Assembly (NCBI RefSeq): GCF_002874535.1
Contig: NZ_CP025025.1
Span: 1,349,526-1,413,525 of the forward strand
Reading direction: 5' to 3'
DNA length: 64,000 nucleotides
Origin: Mesobacillus jeotgali
GTDB taxonomy: Bacteria > Bacillota > Bacilli > Bacillales > Cytobacillaceae
How positions within the stretch are numbered: the stretch's first letter is position 1; the number at the start of each line of letters is the position of its first letter. Positions 17,528 to 28,966 of this stretch are shown one piece after another. A program made the translations under genes and the position numbers. Below the pieces are notes generated by a model. The model did not search any database. It was given only the letters and a program-made list of their open reading frames with translations, and was not told the origin of the DNA.

Positions 17528-18298
17528 ATGAGTAAAATTGTATTTTTTGATATTGATGGTACGTTGCTTGACCATGATAAAAACCTGCCAGCCTCTGCTA
17601 AAGAGGGAATTGAAACATTGAAGAGAAATGGGGTTTTCGTAGCCATTGCTACAGGACGAGCTCCATTCATGTTCGAAAGCCTTAGAAAAGAGCTGGAGAT
17701 CGATTCATTTGTGAGTTTTAACGGACAATATGTTGTATTTGAAGGGGAGCCAATCTACCAAAATCCTTTGAACAGTAAAAAGATAGAAGAAATATATCAA
17801 GAAGCATCAGATAAGGGACATCCAGTCGTGTTTATGAACCATAGGACGATGAAATCCTCAGTGAAGCACCACAATTACATTGAAAGAAGCCTTGGAGGTC
17901 TGAAGTTCGCCCATCCAGAACATGATGACCAGTTTTATGTAGATCGAGACCTTTATCAAACACTTTTGTTCTGTGAAGAAGGACAAGAAGAGTATTACCG
18001 GGAGACCTATCCCGAATTCACATTTATCAGGTGGCATCCATTTTCAGTGGACATTCTCCCAGCAGGAGGATCTAAGGCGGAGGGGATAAAGAAGATGGTA
18101 GATCGATTAGGTTTTAAGCCGGAAGATGTGTACGCTTTTGGTGACGGACTCAACGATCTTGAAATGCTAAAGGCAGTCGGCACTGGAGTAGCCATGGGGA
18201 ATGCCGTTCCAGAACTGAAGCAGCTGGCGAACAAAGTAACCCGAGATGTAGATGACGACGGTATCTGGCATGGGTTGAAAGAGCTGAAATTGATTTAG
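17528..18298 (+). CDS. ykrA: HAD-superfamily (Cof-type) phosphatase YkrA
   Basis: A 256-residue haloacid dehalogenase-fold hydrolase of the Cof/IIB group. Motif I is FFDIDGT with Asp8 (nucleophile) and Asp10 (acid/base), motif II is ATGR at about 42, and motif III/IV is GDGLNDLEML at about 205. The cap domain sits between about 80 and 180. It probably dephosphorylates a small phosphometabolite; substrate unknown. ATG 17528 follows AAAGGAG; an upstream in-frame extension lacks a binding site. Position after rnjA-rpoY matches B. subtilis ykrA. Confidence 0.9.
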   Translation: MSKIVFFDIDGTLLDHDKNLPASAKEGIETLKRNGVFVAIATGRAPFMFESLRKELEIDSFVSFNGQYVVFEGEPIYQNPLNSKKIEEIYQEASDKGHPVVFMNHRTMKSSVKHHNYIERSLGGLKFAHPEHDDQFYVDRDLYQTLLFCEEGQEEYYRETYPEFTFIRWHPFSVDILPAGGSKAEGIKKMVDRLGFKPEDVYAFGDGLNDLEMLKAVGTGVAMGNAVPELKQLANKVTRDVDDDGIWHGLKELKLI

Positions 18299-18319
18299 AC
18301 CATTGCAATTCCAGATAAA

Positions 18320-18545
18320 ACGAAACAGGTTTGATGTGATGTGCCTGATAATGTTCTGTAGTGATGGTTATTATGACAGGATGAATAGGAAAACCGAAAA
18401 AGCTGTCAAGAATAGGCAGGAATTAAGACTGCTTCAAGCCCATTAGGAGAAAAGCTGTCAAGAAACTACCGGAATTCAGACAGGCTTACAGAGTAAAACC
18501 GGAAACCTGTCACAAATGGACTACGAATAAGCCGAAAAACTAAGG
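18320..18545. repeat. 52-bp tandem array, family II, degenerate copy
   Basis: AGCTGTCAAG occurs at 18401 and 18453 and a variant at 18505; GACAGG (or GACTGC) occurs at 18375, 18427 and 18479: both series have a 52-base step, and TGTC to GACA is again 23 bases. The variant GGAATTCAGACAGG also appears in the tail of the 38.4 kb array, so the two belong to the same family. It fills the gap between the convergent ykrA and def genes. Confidence 0.85.
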
Positions 18546-18558
18546 CAGTTAAAACCAC

Positions 18559-18592
18559 AAAAAAGCCGAATCACTCAGGATTCGGCTTTTAT
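18559..18592. terminator. Terminator between ykrA and def
   Basis: AAAAGCCGAATC / GATTCGGCTTTT stem around ACTCAG, A and T runs on both sides; works for either direction. Confidence 0.85.
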
Positions 18593-19143
18593 CTTTCAAC
18601 TGGCTTTGCATCAGGAATGTCGGCATATGGGTCTTGTTTATTAATGTGGTCGTAAAACATAATGCCATTCAAATGATCGATTTCATGCTGGAATACAATC
18701 GCTGGCAAGCCTTTCAGTCGAAGCTTGACTTCGTTTCCTTCAAGGTCTACCCCTTTTATAGTTATTCTGGCATATCTCGGCACATAACCAGGGATCGACT
18801 CATCAACTGACAGGCAACCTTCACCAGCTGCAAGATAGGAACGTTCCACCGAATGGCTGATGATTTTTGGGTTGAAAAGGGCATGGCTTAATAAATTATC
18901 TTTTTCATCTGTTACATGAACAGCGATCATTCTTTTCGATACATTTATTTGTGGTGCGGCAAGACCGATTCCGGGACGAAGCCCATGTTTTTGTGCAACT
19001 TCAGGGTCCTGGCTGTTTTTAACATATTCAATCAGGCTTTCAAGCACTGCCTTATCTTCCTGTGAAGGAGGCATAGGAACCTCTTCCGCGACTTCTCGGA
19101 GCACGGGATGTCCATCACGGACGATATCATTCATCGTCAACAT
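18589..19143 (-). CDS. def: Peptide deformylase
   Basis: A 184-residue metal-dependent deformylase that removes the formyl group from the N-terminal Met of nascent proteins. The three family motifs are present: GIGLAAPQ (58-65), EGCLS (Cys110 metal ligand) and QHEIDHLNG (His153, catalytic Glu154, His157). The insertion length and ending fit type 2 (B. subtilis YkrB/DefB, same size). The start ATG at 19143 follows AGGTG; three extra upstream codons overlap that site. Location next to ykrA agrees with the B. subtilis order. Confidence 0.95.
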   Translation of the reverse strand: MLTMNDIVRDGHPVLREVAEEVPMPPSQEDKAVLESLIEYVKNSQDPEVAQKHGLRPGIGLAAPQINVSKRMIAVHVTDEKDNLLSHALFNPKIISHSVERSYLAAGEGCLSVDESIPGYVPRYARITIKGVDLEGNEVKLRLKGLPAIVFQHEIDHLNGIMFYDHINKQDPYADIPDAKPVER

Positions 19144-19287
19144 TAACTTCACCTCTGGTATGTAATAATGTTAAGTCTAACAAATGAACAGTAAAAAGTT
19201 AACTAGAAATATTAAAAGAGAGAGGGACTAGCCCTCCCTTTTTCCTAACTGCATTAGAAAGCATATAGCACTAAGAAGTGTTCATGT

Positions 19288-19490
19288 TCAGTGCAAGCCC
19301 CTGGCCAGTTTTCATCCCTGTAGTGTTACCTCGAATATCTTGCGAGAAGGGTAGCTTTGCGCAGCTGGAATCGTTTGTCTAGCTGCGGCTTCTAACTCCT
19401 CGAGACGCTTCGCTCCAACCATTGAAGTCAAAGATGTGTCGTTTTAGGCGGGCAACGCTTGTCGGGGCTGACCTAGGTGCTTGCACTCTT
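19288..19490. repeat. Modular GC-rich repeat, copy C (degenerate)
   Basis: Shares CCAGTTTTCATCC, ATCTTGCGAGAAG, CTCGAGACGCTTC, ATTGAAGTCAAAGA and the end CTTGTCGGGGCTGACC...GTGCTTGCACTC with the other copies. Many point changes and shortened hairpins show it is older. Read on the minus strand it begins directly after the stop codon of the YjcZ-like gene. Confidence 0.75.
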
Positions 19491-19491
19491 A

Positions 19492-19617
19492 TTAAAACTT
19501 CCAGCAGGCGCAGCCAACAATGATCAGCAGGATGAACAACACGACAATCAAAGCGAATCCATTGCCATATCCTGCTCCTGCCACGGGATAACCACATCCA
19601 TATCCGTAACCGTGCAT
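19492..19617 (-). CDS. YjcZ-family small sporulation protein
   Basis: A 41-residue protein: a glycine/tyrosine-rich head ([16 protein letters not shown]) followed by the hydrophobic helix [16 protein letters not shown] and a short Cys-Ala-Cys-Trp end. This is the typical YjcZ/YczM type, tiny membrane proteins made in sporulating Bacillus. GGAGG lies 7 bases before the ATG. Two cysteines follow the helix and one lies in the head; their role is unknown. Repeat copy C starts two bases after its stop. Confidence 0.85.
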   Translation of the reverse strand: MHGYGYGCGYPVAGAGYGNGFALIVVLFILLIIVGCACWKF

Positions 19618-19866
19618 TAGGAAACCTCCTCAATTGTATTTTTCGCCCGTATAAATCGGTCGATTGCTATAGCCTATGCACAAGAAAATATAAGGTATAG
19701 GCTTAAGCCCAGCGCATAAACACACTGAGGAGTGAATATATTTAGGTAAAGGACAAGCAGTTACCACTTCCAGGATGAACAATTATTCACGCAAAATTTC
19801 ATATCTATTGTCAAATCACGTCGCAATCGCTATAGTAAAATTGGTATCAATGAGGAGGTTATTATT

Positions 19867-20544
19867 TTGTCCATAATCAAAAAAATAAGTTTAGCTATTA
19901 TAATGATGGCTGGAGTTTTAAGTCTAGCTGGGTGTTTGGACAAGCAATCACCAGAGGAAAAAATGTTTGAAGCGCTTGAGAAGGTCGTTTCGATTGAAAA
20001 AGGGTTTGAGGATCAGCAGGATCCACTTGTAGAGTTGGAGAAGAAGGAAAAGGAAATTTACGAGCAAATCATTTCACTTGGTATGAAAGAATATGATCAA
20101 ATTGTTAAGCTGGCAGACGAGGCATTGGCTATAGCTGACAAACGTGCAGAACATATTGATAAAGAAAAAGAAAGTATAGATGAATCGGAAAAAGAGTTTG
20201 GGAATGTTGACAAAATCATAGACGAAATAGATGACTCAAAACTAAAGAAACAGGCAACAGAACTGCAGTCGACTATGAAAGAAAGATATGAAATCCATGA
20301 TAAGCTATATGAAAACTACAAACAAGGACTTCAATATGACAAAGAGCTTTATGAAATGCTTAAAGATAAAGAATTAAGCTTTGAGAAACTCGAAGAACAA
20401 ATCAATAAAGTGAATGAAGTATATGAAATTGTCTTGAATGACAATAAAGAATTCAATGAAAAGACAGACCAGTATAATCAAGAAAAAATGGATTTTTACA
20501 AGAAAGCTGGAATAGAAGTTAGCACGGATAAGGAACAGGAATAA
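19867..20544 (+). CDS. ykyA: Cell-wall-binding lipoprotein YkyA
   Basis: A 225-residue lipoprotein starting at TTG after GAGGAGGTT. The signal peptide ends in lipobox LSLAGC (Cys23). The rest is strongly charged and helical (long runs of E/K with heptad spacing, for example EKKEKEIYEQI and a coiled coil at about 80-200), matching the putative cell-wall-binding lipoprotein family that contains B. subtilis YkyA. Located between def and pdhA as in B. subtilis. Molecular role not established. Confidence 0.85.
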   Translation: MSIIKKISLAIIMMAGVLSLAGCLDKQSPEEKMFEALEKVVSIEKGFEDQQDPLVELEKKEKEIYEQIISLGMKEYDQIVKLADEALAIADKRAEHIDKEKESIDESEKEFGNVDKIIDEIDDSKLKKQATELQSTMKERYEIHDKLYENYKQGLQYDKELYEMLKDKELSFEKLEEQINKVNEVYEIVLNDNKEFNEKTDQYNQEKMDFYKKAGIEVSTDKEQE

Positions 20545-20552
20545 GTGAAATG

Positions 20553-20581
20553 TAAAGCCGCTTTTTATTAGCGGCTTTTTG
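20553..20581 (+). terminator. Terminator after ykyA
   Basis: AAGCCGC / GCGGCTT stem around TTTTTATTA with a T run. Confidence 0.85.
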
Positions 20582-22251
<1,670 letters not shown>

Positions 22252-22254
22252 GCC

Positions 22255-23232
22255 ATGGCTCAAATGACAATGATTCAAGCAATTACAGACGCTCTTCGCG
22301 TAGAGATGAAGAACGATCCAAACGTACTTGTATTCGGGGAAGACGTAGGCGTTAACGGCGGTGTATTCCGTGCGACTGAAGGCCTTCAAAATGAATTTGG
22401 AGAAGACCGTGTATTTGATACACCTCTAGCAGAATCCGGAATTGGCGGATTGGCGATCGGTCTTGCGCTTCAAGGTTACCGTCCTGTTCCTGAAATCCAA
22501 TTCTTCGGCTTTGTTTTCGAAGTTATGGATTCTATTGCAGGGCAAATGGCACGTATGCGTTACCGTTCAGGCGGCCGCTACAGCTCGCCAGTAACAATCC
22601 GTTCACCATTTGGCGGTGGCGTACATACTCCAGAGATGCACGCTGACAGCCTTGAAGGAATGGTTGCACAGCAGCCTGGCCTAAAAGTCGTTATCCCATC
22701 AACTCCATATGATGCAAAAGGATTGTTGATTTCATCTATCCGCGATAACGATCCAGTCATTTTCCTTGAGCACATGAAGCTTTATCGCTCTTTCCGTCAG
22801 GAAGTACCGGAAGAAGAATACACAATTCCACTAGGAAAAGCAGATGTTAAGCGTGAAGGAAAAGACCTTTCAATTATCACTTATGGTGCAATGGTTCACG
22901 AATCACTAAAGGCAGCTGAAGAGCTTGAAAAAGAAGGCTACTCTGTAGAAGTAATCGACTTAAGAACAGTAATGCCTTTCGATATTGAAACAATCATCGC
23001 TTCTGTTGAAAAAACCGGAAGAGCGATTGTCGTGCAGGAAGCACAAAAACAGGCTGGTATGGCTGGACAGATTGTTGCAGAAATCAATGATCGTGCAATC
23101 CTTAGCCTCGAGGCACCGGTATTGCGTGTAGCAGCTCCAGATACAGTTTTCGCATTCTCTCAAGCAGAATCTGTTTGGCTGCCTAACTACAAAGATGTAA
23201 TTGCAACAGCTAAAAAAGTACTTACATTCTAA
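22255..23232 (+). CDS. pdhB: Pyruvate dehydrogenase E1 beta subunit
   Basis: A 325-residue E1 beta subunit which completes the ThDP site of the alpha2beta2 E1. Catalytic Glu lies in [11 protein letters not shown] (about 27-37), followed by [18 protein letters not shown]; the C-terminal transketolase domain starts at about 190 ([13 protein letters not shown]). It starts 3 bases after pdhA, with a GAGAAGGAG binding site in the end of pdhA, so translation is coupled. Confidence 0.96.
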   Translation: MAQMTMIQAITDALRVEMKNDPNVLVFGEDVGVNGGVFRATEGLQNEFGEDRVFDTPLAESGIGGLAIGLALQGYRPVPEIQFFGFVFEVMDSIAGQMARMRYRSGGRYSSPVTIRSPFGGGVHTPEMHADSLEGMVAQQPGLKVVIPSTPYDAKGLLISSIRDNDPVIFLEHMKLYRSFRQEVPEEEYTIPLGKADVKREGKDLSIITYGAMVHESLKAAEELEKEGYSVEVIDLRTVMPFDIETIIASVEKTGRAIVVQEAQKQAGMAGQIVAEINDRAILSLEAPVLRVAAPDTVFAFSQAESVWLPNYKDVIATAKKVLTF

Positions 23233-23283
23233 TTAAACGCTGAAATTATAAAGGTTTGAAAAAACTTAGGAGGGTGAATTCCA

Positions 23284-24654
23284 TTGGCATTCCAATTTAA
23301 GCTGCCAGACATCGGCGAAGGTATTCACGAAGGTGAAATCGTCAAATGGTTCGTAAAACCAGGCGATAAAGTTCAGGAAGACGATGTACTTTGCGAAGTA
23401 CAGAATGACAAAGCAGTTGTAGAAATTCCTTCACCTGTCGCTGGTACAGTCGAAGAAGTTTTAGTTGAAGAAGGAACAGTAGCAACAGTAGGACAGGTTC
23501 TAGTGACGTTCGATGCTCCAGGCTACGAGCACCTTAAGTTTAAAGGCGAAGATGAAGATGCACCTGCTGAACAGCCAAAACAGGAAAAGACGGAAGCACA
23601 GGTTCAGTCTACAATGGAATCTGGTCAAAAAATTGAAAAAGAAGCAACAGAGGCTCCTGCTCCTGCAGGTCAAACTGGTGCTGGCGCAGCGGCTGCACCA
23701 CAAGCAGAGGTTGACCCTAACCGACATGTTGTGGCAATGCCATCTGTCCGTAAATATGCACGTGAAAAAGGCGTTGATATCCGTCAGGTTGCTGGTTCAG
23801 GCAAGAATGGCCGCGTCCTGAAAGGTGATATCGATAGCTTCCTAAGCGGAGGCGCTCCTGCGACAGCTGCAACACAAGCAGATCAAGCACAGGCAGCACA
23901 AACTGAAGAGGCACCTAAAGCAGCAGCGGCTCAGGCAATTCCAGAAGGGCAATACCCTGAGACACGCGAAAAGATGAGCGGAATCAGAAAAGCGATCGCT
24001 AAAGCAATGGTTAACTCCAAGCATACTGCTCCACACGTAACATTAATGGATGAAGTGGACGTAACGAAGCTTGTCGCACATCGCAAGAAATTCAAAGAAG
24101 TTGCTGCAGAAAAAGGAATCAAGCTTACATTCCTTCCTTATGTGGTAAAAGCATTAACAAGTGCATTGCGTGAGTACCCTGCGTTGAACACATCTCTTGA
24201 TGATGCAACTAGCGAAATCATTCACAAGCACTATTATAATATCGGTATTGCTGCAGACACAGATAAAGGCTTGCTTGTTCCAGTCGTGAAGGATGCTGAC
24301 CGTAAATCTGTATTTTCTATCTCTAATGAGATCAATGAACTTGCAGGAAAAGCTCGTGACGGCAAACTTGCTCCAGATGAAATGAAAGGTGCTTCTTGCA
24401 CAATCACAAACATCGGATCTGCTGGCGGACAATGGTTTACACCAGTTATCAACCATCCGGAAGTAGCAATCCTTGGAATCGGCCGAATTGCAGAAAAGCC
24501 AGTAGTCAAGGATGGAGAGATTGTGGCTGCTCCTGTACTAGCGCTTTCCCTAAGCTTCGATCACCGCATGATTGACGGCGCTACTGCACAGCATGCTTTG
24601 AATCACATTAAGCGCCTGTTGAACGATCCAGAACTATTGTTAATGGAGGGGTAA
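23284..24654 (+). CDS. pdhC: Dihydrolipoamide acetyltransferase E2
   Basis: A 456-residue E2 core enzyme starting at TTG after AGGAGGGTG. One lipoyl domain (1-78, lipoylated Lys43 in NDKAVVE), an Ala/Pro/Gln-rich flexible linker, an E3/E1-binding domain (about 148-185, [14 protein letters not shown]), a second Ala/Gln linker, and the catalytic domain (about 220-456) with the His of [10 protein letters not shown] near residue 427. It transfers acetyl to CoA and forms the 60-subunit core. A 51-base spacer separates it from pdhB. Confidence 0.96.
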   Translation: MAFQFKLPDIGEGIHEGEIVKWFVKPGDKVQEDDVLCEVQNDKAVVEIPSPVAGTVEEVLVEEGTVATVGQVLVTFDAPGYEHLKFKGEDEDAPAEQPKQEKTEAQVQSTMESGQKIEKEATEAPAPAGQTGAGAAAAPQAEVDPNRHVVAMPSVRKYAREKGVDIRQVAGSGKNGRVLKGDIDSFLSGGAPATAATQADQAQAAQTEEAPKAAAAQAIPEGQYPETREKMSGIRKAIAKAMVNSKHTAPHVTLMDEVDVTKLVAHRKKFKEVAAEKGIKLTFLPYVVKALTSALREYPALNTSLDDATSEIIHKHYYNIGIAADTDKGLLVPVVKDADRKSVFSISNEINELAGKARDGKLAPDEMKGASCTITNIGSAGGQWFTPVINHPEVAILGIGRIAEKPVVKDGEIVAAPVLALSLSFDHRMIDGATAQHALNHIKRLLNDPELLLMEG

Positions 24655-24657
24655 TAA

Positions 24658-26067
24658 ATGGTAGTAGGAGATTTTCCAATCGAAACTGATACTCTTGTCA
24701 TTGGTGCCGGTCCTGGCGGATATGTGGCAGCGATTCGCGCTGCCCAGCTGGGCCAAAAAGTAACAATTGTAGAAAAAGCAACTCTTGGCGGAGTGTGCCT
24801 GAATGTAGGATGTATTCCTTCTAAAGCTTTGATCTCTGCAGGCCATAGATACGAAAACGCTTTGCATTCTGAAGACATGGGGATCAAAGCGGAAAACGTA
24901 ACGCTTGATTTCTCTAAAGTTCAGGAGTTTAAGGCTGGAGTAGTGAAAAAACTAACTGGCGGAGTCGAAGGTCTTTTGAAAGGCAACAAAATCGATATCG
25001 TAAGTGGTGAAGCATATTTTGTAGATTCCAATACGATTCGTGTAATGGATGAGAATTCAGCGCAGACATATACTTTCAAAAATGCAATCATTGCAACGGG
25101 ATCTCGTCCAATTGAAATTCCTGCTTTCAAATATACAAAGCGTGTGCTTGATTCAACTGGTGCACTTAATCTTCAGGAACTTCCGAAGAGCATTGTTGTC
25201 ATTGGCGGCGGCTATATCGGAACTGAGCTTGGCGGAGCATACGCAAGCTTTGGCACTAAGGTGACAATTCTTGAAGGCGCAGATGAAATCCTTAATGGAT
25301 TCGAAAAGCAAATGTCAGCTCTAGTAAAGCGCAACCTGAAAAAGAAGGGTGCAGAAATCATCACTAAGGCACTTGCAAAGGGTGTCGATGAGACTGAGTC
25401 TGGCGTAACAGTTGCGTATGAAGCAAACGGTGAAGAGAAGAAAATCGAAGCAGACTACGTTTTTGTCATGGTAGGAAGAAAGCCTAACACTGACGAACTA
25501 GGACTTGAGCAAGTTGGCATCGAGATGTCTGACCGTGGCGTTATCAAAATCGACAAACAGTGCCGCACAAGTGTAAGTAACATCTACGCAATTGGTGACA
25601 TTGTCGAAGGACCGCCACTTGCACACAAAGCATCCTATGAAGGTAAAATTGCTGCTGAAGCAATCGCCGGACATCCTTCAGAAATCGACTACCTGGCAAT
25701 TCCAGCAGTTGTATTCTCTGATCCAGAATTAGCATCAGTTGGCTACTCTGAAAAGGAAGCGAAAGATGCAGGCATCGATATTACAGCATCGAAATTCCCA
25801 TTTGCTGCAAATGGCCGTGCGCTTTCACTTAATCAGACAGACGGCTTCCTGAAACTGATCACACGTAAAGAAGATGATATCGTAATCGGCGCGCAAATCG
25901 CTGGTCCGAACGCTTCTGATATGATTGCAGAGCTTGGTCTAGCAATTGAAGCAGGCATGACTGCTGAAGACCTGGCAATGACAATCCATGCCCACCCAAC
26001 TCTCGGTGAGATTACCATGGAAGCTGCAGAAGTAGCACTTGGAAATCCGATTCATATCGTAAAATAA
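24658..26067 (+). CDS. pdhD: Dihydrolipoamide dehydrogenase E3
   Basis: A 469-residue FAD enzyme reoxidising lipoamide with NAD+. FAD-binding [10 protein letters not shown] at 17-26, redox disulfide GGVCLNVGC (Cys47, Cys52), NAD-binding [10 protein letters not shown] at about 180, second FAD contact [16 protein letters not shown], and the active-site His in HAHPTLGE near 447. It starts 3 bases after pdhC. Repeat copy B begins a few bases after the stop, and the operon terminator lies beyond the repeat. Confidence 0.96.
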   Translation: MVVGDFPIETDTLVIGAGPGGYVAAIRAAQLGQKVTIVEKATLGGVCLNVGCIPSKALISAGHRYENALHSEDMGIKAENVTLDFSKVQEFKAGVVKKLTGGVEGLLKGNKIDIVSGEAYFVDSNTIRVMDENSAQTYTFKNAIIATGSRPIEIPAFKYTKRVLDSTGALNLQELPKSIVVIGGGYIGTELGGAYASFGTKVTILEGADEILNGFEKQMSALVKRNLKKKGAEIITKALAKGVDETESGVTVAYEANGEEKKIEADYVFVMVGRKPNTDELGLEQVGIEMSDRGVIKIDKQCRTSVSNIYAIGDIVEGPPLAHKASYEGKIAAEAIAGHPSEIDYLAIPAVVFSDPELASVGYSEKEAKDAGIDITASKFPFAANGRALSLNQTDGFLKLITRKEDDIVIGAQIAGPNASDMIAELGLAIEAGMTAEDLAMTIHAHPTLGEITMEAAEVALGNPIHIVK

Positions 26068-26071
26068 TATG

Positions 26072-26328
26072 AAAAGCGCAAGCGCCTTGAACAGCCCCGA
26101 AAAGCGCTGGAGGGCCTGGCAGTGAAGTCGTTCTTTGACTTCATTGAAAGGACCGAAATCGAAAAGTATAGCCGACTGTCAAGAAACGCAGAAACTGGAG
26201 ACTCCGACAAAGAAGCGCTTTTTGCTTCTGCGGGCGGAGTTGAAGTTTCGGAGTTTCTAGGAGGCGACACTAGACAAGCGTCTCGAGGGGCTAGGCGCAG
26301 GAGCTGGACAATTATCAAATTGAAAAGT
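26072..26328. repeat. Modular GC-rich repeat, copy B
   Basis: Orientation reversed relative to copies A, D and E: it opens with GAAAAGCGCAAGCGCC right after pdhD, then the GAAGTCGTTCTTTGACTTC hairpin, the GACTGTC...GTTTCGGAGTTTC module shared with copy A at about 95 percent, and ends in GCGCAGGAGCTGGACA. A 73-codon frame runs through it but is explained by the repeat (see rejected items). It lengthens the 3' region of the pdh mRNA. Confidence 0.85.
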
Positions 26329-26346
26329 TCTTTCAGATCTTGAATA

Positions 26347-26384
26347 AAAAAATCCTTTCCAGACTAGATGGAAAGGATTTTTTA
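26347..26384 (+). terminator. Terminator of the pdh operon
   Basis: AAAATCCTTTCC / GGAAAGGATTTT stem around AGACTAGAT with a T run; the only strong terminator after pdhD. Confidence 0.85.
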
Positions 26385-26488
26385 TTTTAGCTGGTATCGC
26401 ATTAATTATAAGCAGCATTTTGAAGGACTTCAGAGGCTTTAATTCTATCTGCTCCCAAAAATAATGAGAATGAATAAAAACAAGAGCC

Positions 26489-26866
26489 TTATTCATTTTT
26501 CAGGACAGCTGATAGAGGTTCAATAATCTGATCCTTTGTTACATTGCCATACACATTGGCAAGTACTTGATCCTGATGGACAACCAGAATTGCTGGGAAC
26601 TCTTTTACCTTAAAAAGGTCATAGTATCTATTCGCGTTTGCTGCGGAAATGACAACAATTTTATCAAATTCGGCAGGATACTCTTTCTTTAATTCAATAA
26701 TAGCATCATAATAGGATGCTTCTTGTTTATAGTTCTCATCATCGGAAAAGAAAACGATTTGTTTTATATCTTTATTTAGCTCCAATTGCTCTGAATCATT
26801 GACTGGGTTGCATGAAGCCGTAAGAAATAGGAATGTAGCGACAAAAACAAAAGACAAACTTTTCAT
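26489..26866 (-). CDS. Small lipoprotein, thioredoxin-like fold (Slp position)
   Basis: A 125-residue lipoprotein with lipobox LTASC (Cys19). After the signal, IKQIVFFSDDEN, a helix, DKIVVISAAN and FPAILVVHQDQ give a thioredoxin-like pattern including the cis-Pro (EFPAI), but the CxxC site is absent, so it is unlikely to be an oxidoreductase. In B. subtilis the small lipoprotein gene slp lies at this place, in the opposite orientation. I cannot confirm that this is Slp. Only a weak GAGG binding site is seen. Confidence 0.65.
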   Translation of the reverse strand: MKSLSFVFVATFLFLTASCNPVNDSEQLELNKDIKQIVFFSDDENYKQEASYYDAIIELKKEYPAEFDKIVVISAANANRYYDLFKVKEFPAILVVHQDQVLANVYGNVTKDQIIEPLSAVLKNE

Positions 26867-27087
26867 TTATCTTTGCCTCACTTTTTTTCGGATTGTTGTT
26901 TCACACGAGTAACTGGTTGTCCATATTCTATCACAGCAATTTCCAAAAGAATGGAATGTTATTGAATTGTTACATAAATGAAAAATATCCAGATCAACCG
27001 GACATATACTAGTAAAAAGATTTGAATGTTTATCTTACAGTGACTTGGGAAAAAGATAATTTAGACATGGTGGTGGAGGGTTTGAAG

Positions 27088-27336
27088 GTGTATACAGTAT
27101 TGCTGCTTCAATTAATAATCTGGAGTGGATATACCTTAATAGAATGGCTATCCAAACACGATCATCCGATTTATAATGGTATTATGTTCTTGGTGTTTTT
27201 CTATTTAGCAATAATAATAGGCAATAATATTGTGAAATCGGCGAGAAAAACCTTTTTTATAACGGTCTTGAGCCTTGCCATTTATGTATCACTTCATGTG
27301 ACAATGTCTTTTATTTCTTCTTTATGGATTTCCTGA
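27088..27336 (+). CDS. Small three-helix membrane protein
   Basis: An 82-residue hydrophobic protein. GTG 27088 follows GGTGGAGGG at 7 bases and is preferred over upstream in-frame ATG codons at 27022 and 27067. Helices at about residues 1-17, 28-47 and 55-78, with short charged links (SKHDHP, KSARKT). No family recognised. It precedes the polysaccharide deacetylase gene by 67 bases and may be in the same transcript. Confidence 0.55.
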   Translation: MYTVLLLQLIIWSGYTLIEWLSKHDHPIYNGIMFLVFFYLAIIIGNNIVKSARKTFFITVLSLAIYVSLHVTMSFISSLWIS

Positions 27337-27403
27337 AATACAGAGCATAAAAAATAAGCCATCAGCCTTGTCAGCAAAGAAATACCAGCAGGAGGGGAAA
27401 ATC

Positions 27404-28276
27404 TTGAAAAGAACGTTATTATTTGCGGTTTCAGCATCAATTATTTTAGCTGGATGTGGAGCCGCAGAAGAAGCACAGAAACCAACTGGTACAAATGAAG
27501 CAGCTAAAGAGCAGGTCCAGGAAGAGGAGAAAGCCGCAGAGGAAAAGCCGAACACAGAAGGTACAGTAGCGGTTGAGGATTCTTCTGAAGATGTTGAAGA
27601 GAGTGAAGAAGTAGTACAAGCAGCACCTCAGTACGAAATGAAGAGTGATTTTTCTATTCAAAATATCGAAAACCCTGATGAAAAAATAGTTTTGTTGACT
27701 ATTGATGATGCACCAGACAAAAATGCTCTCGAGATGGCCAAAACATTAAAAGATTTGAATGTAAAAGCCATCTTTTTTGTAAATGGCCATTTCCTTGACA
27801 CTCCTGAAGAAGGGGAAGTCCTGAAACAGATTCATCAAATGGGCTTTCCAATTGGAAACCATACATATAACCATAAGTCTTTGAGAGAATTATCTGAGGA
27901 ACAACAAAGGAATGAGATCGTAGACCTTAATGACAGGATTGAGGAACTTATTGGCGAAAGACCACAATTTTTCAGGGCTCCGTTCGGAATGAATACTGAC
28001 TATAGCAAGCAGCTGGCCGCTGATGAAAAAATGCTGCTTATGAATTGGACCTACGGATATGACTGGGAAAAGGATTATCAATCAAAGGAAGCTCTTGCGG
28101 ATATTATGGTTAATACACCATTGCTCCGGAATGGGGCGAATTTGCTGATGCATGACCGTCAGTGGACAAGCGAGGCCCTTGGTGATATTGTAAAAGGCCT
28201 GCAAAATAAAGGGTATAAAATCGTTGATCCCACTCAAATCGAAACTCCAGCAAATAAAGAAACGGCTGCTCAATAG
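27404..28276 (+). CDS. Polysaccharide deacetylase lipoprotein
   Basis: A 290-residue lipoprotein starting at TTG after GGAGGGG, with lipobox ILAGC (Cys18), an acidic Glu/Ala linker (20-85), and a NodB-type deacetylase domain (about 95-280). Motif 1 is TIDDAP, motif 2 HTYNH (zinc His residues), motif 3 RAPFG, and a late motif LLMHDR. The first motif normally reads TFDDGP, so this belongs to a divergent branch. It should remove N-acetyl groups from peptidoglycan or another envelope glycan. The stop codon is inside the terminator. Confidence 0.88.
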   Translation: MKRTLLFAVSASIILAGCGAAEEAQKPTGTNEAAKEQVQEEEKAAEEKPNTEGTVAVEDSSEDVEESEEVVQAAPQYEMKSDFSIQNIENPDEKIVLLTIDDAPDKNALEMAKTLKDLNVKAIFFVNGHFLDTPEEGEVLKQIHQMGFPIGNHTYNHKSLRELSEEQQRNEIVDLNDRIEELIGERPQFFRAPFGMNTDYSKQLAADEKMLLMNWTYGYDWEKDYQSKEALADIMVNTPLLRNGANLLMHDRQWTSEALGDIVKGLQNKGYKIVDPTQIETPANKETAAQ

Positions 28277-28288
28277 CAGCCGTTTTTG
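28260..28288 (+). terminator. Terminator overlapping the deacetylase stop codon
   Basis: AAACGGCTGCT / AGCAGCCGTTT stem around CAAT with a T run. Confidence 0.85.
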
Positions 28289-28372
28289 ATGTTTTTACCA
28301 GTTACTTGGTGCGAACTATTTTAGTTCCATTTATTCTGAAATCAGGAAAGTATTTTTCAAAAAAAAATGTCT

Positions 28373-28807
28373 CTATTTGCGAGGATAGAAGTACATAACT
28401 CTTCCGTTGAATAAATGGAGCTCTCCCTGTAATTTTTTACTGATAAATTTACTGAATTCATTTGCTTTTCCCTTATCACCAGCAGTTGCTGTCGGCGGCA
28501 AGGTAATTTGTATGTATGACTGCTCGCGTTCTGTCCCGTCTTCGTCGACAACTTTTTCTTTATCAACGCCGATCAAAATTGCATTATAGCGGTCCTGGGA
28601 TGATTGCAGATAGAACCATGTGTCTTTCCCATCCTCTTTTTCCTTCAAATCATAAGGAAATGCGGAATTTTCATAATTCCAATCAACCTGGTCGCCTGTT
28701 TTAGCGGTTATTTCCTTATAGTAATTAAATAACTCCTTCAGTTCTTCGGTGGAAATGGCTTGCTGAGATGATGATGGAACAAGTTTTATATAAGCATTAC
28801 TAGACAT
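28373..28807 (-). CDS. DUF1885-family protein
   Basis: A 144-residue soluble protein with no signal or membrane segment. Features: start SSNAYIKLVPSSSQ, a helix with EELKELFNYYKEITAKTG, VDWNYENSAFPY, and beta-rich end with DTWFYLQSS and HLFNGRVMYFYPRK. This matches the DUF1885 family of Bacillus and Geobacillus, of which a structure is known but no function. Confidence in the family name is moderate. Confidence 0.75.
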   Translation of the reverse strand: MSSNAYIKLVPSSSQQAISTEELKELFNYYKEITAKTGDQVDWNYENSAFPYDLKEKEDGKDTWFYLQSSQDRYNAILIGVDKEKVVDEDGTEREQSYIQITLPPTATAGDKGKANEFSKFISKKLQGELHLFNGRVMYFYPRK

Positions 28808-28966
28808 CGTCCAATCCCCTTTTCCTATCTATTCTCCATCATTTTATCACTCCTGAAAAAGCATTGACAATAGAATAACAGCTTTTTAGCTTCCTTGGCA
28901 CTTGCCTTTTTGTCAAAAATAAATTATAATAATATTCTAAATATTTAATTAAAAAGGAGGAGGCAT

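Noticed and set aside
26122-26343. Plus-strand 73-codon frame in repeat copy B
   Set aside because: Same repeat-derived frame; its end diverges where the repeat modules differ.
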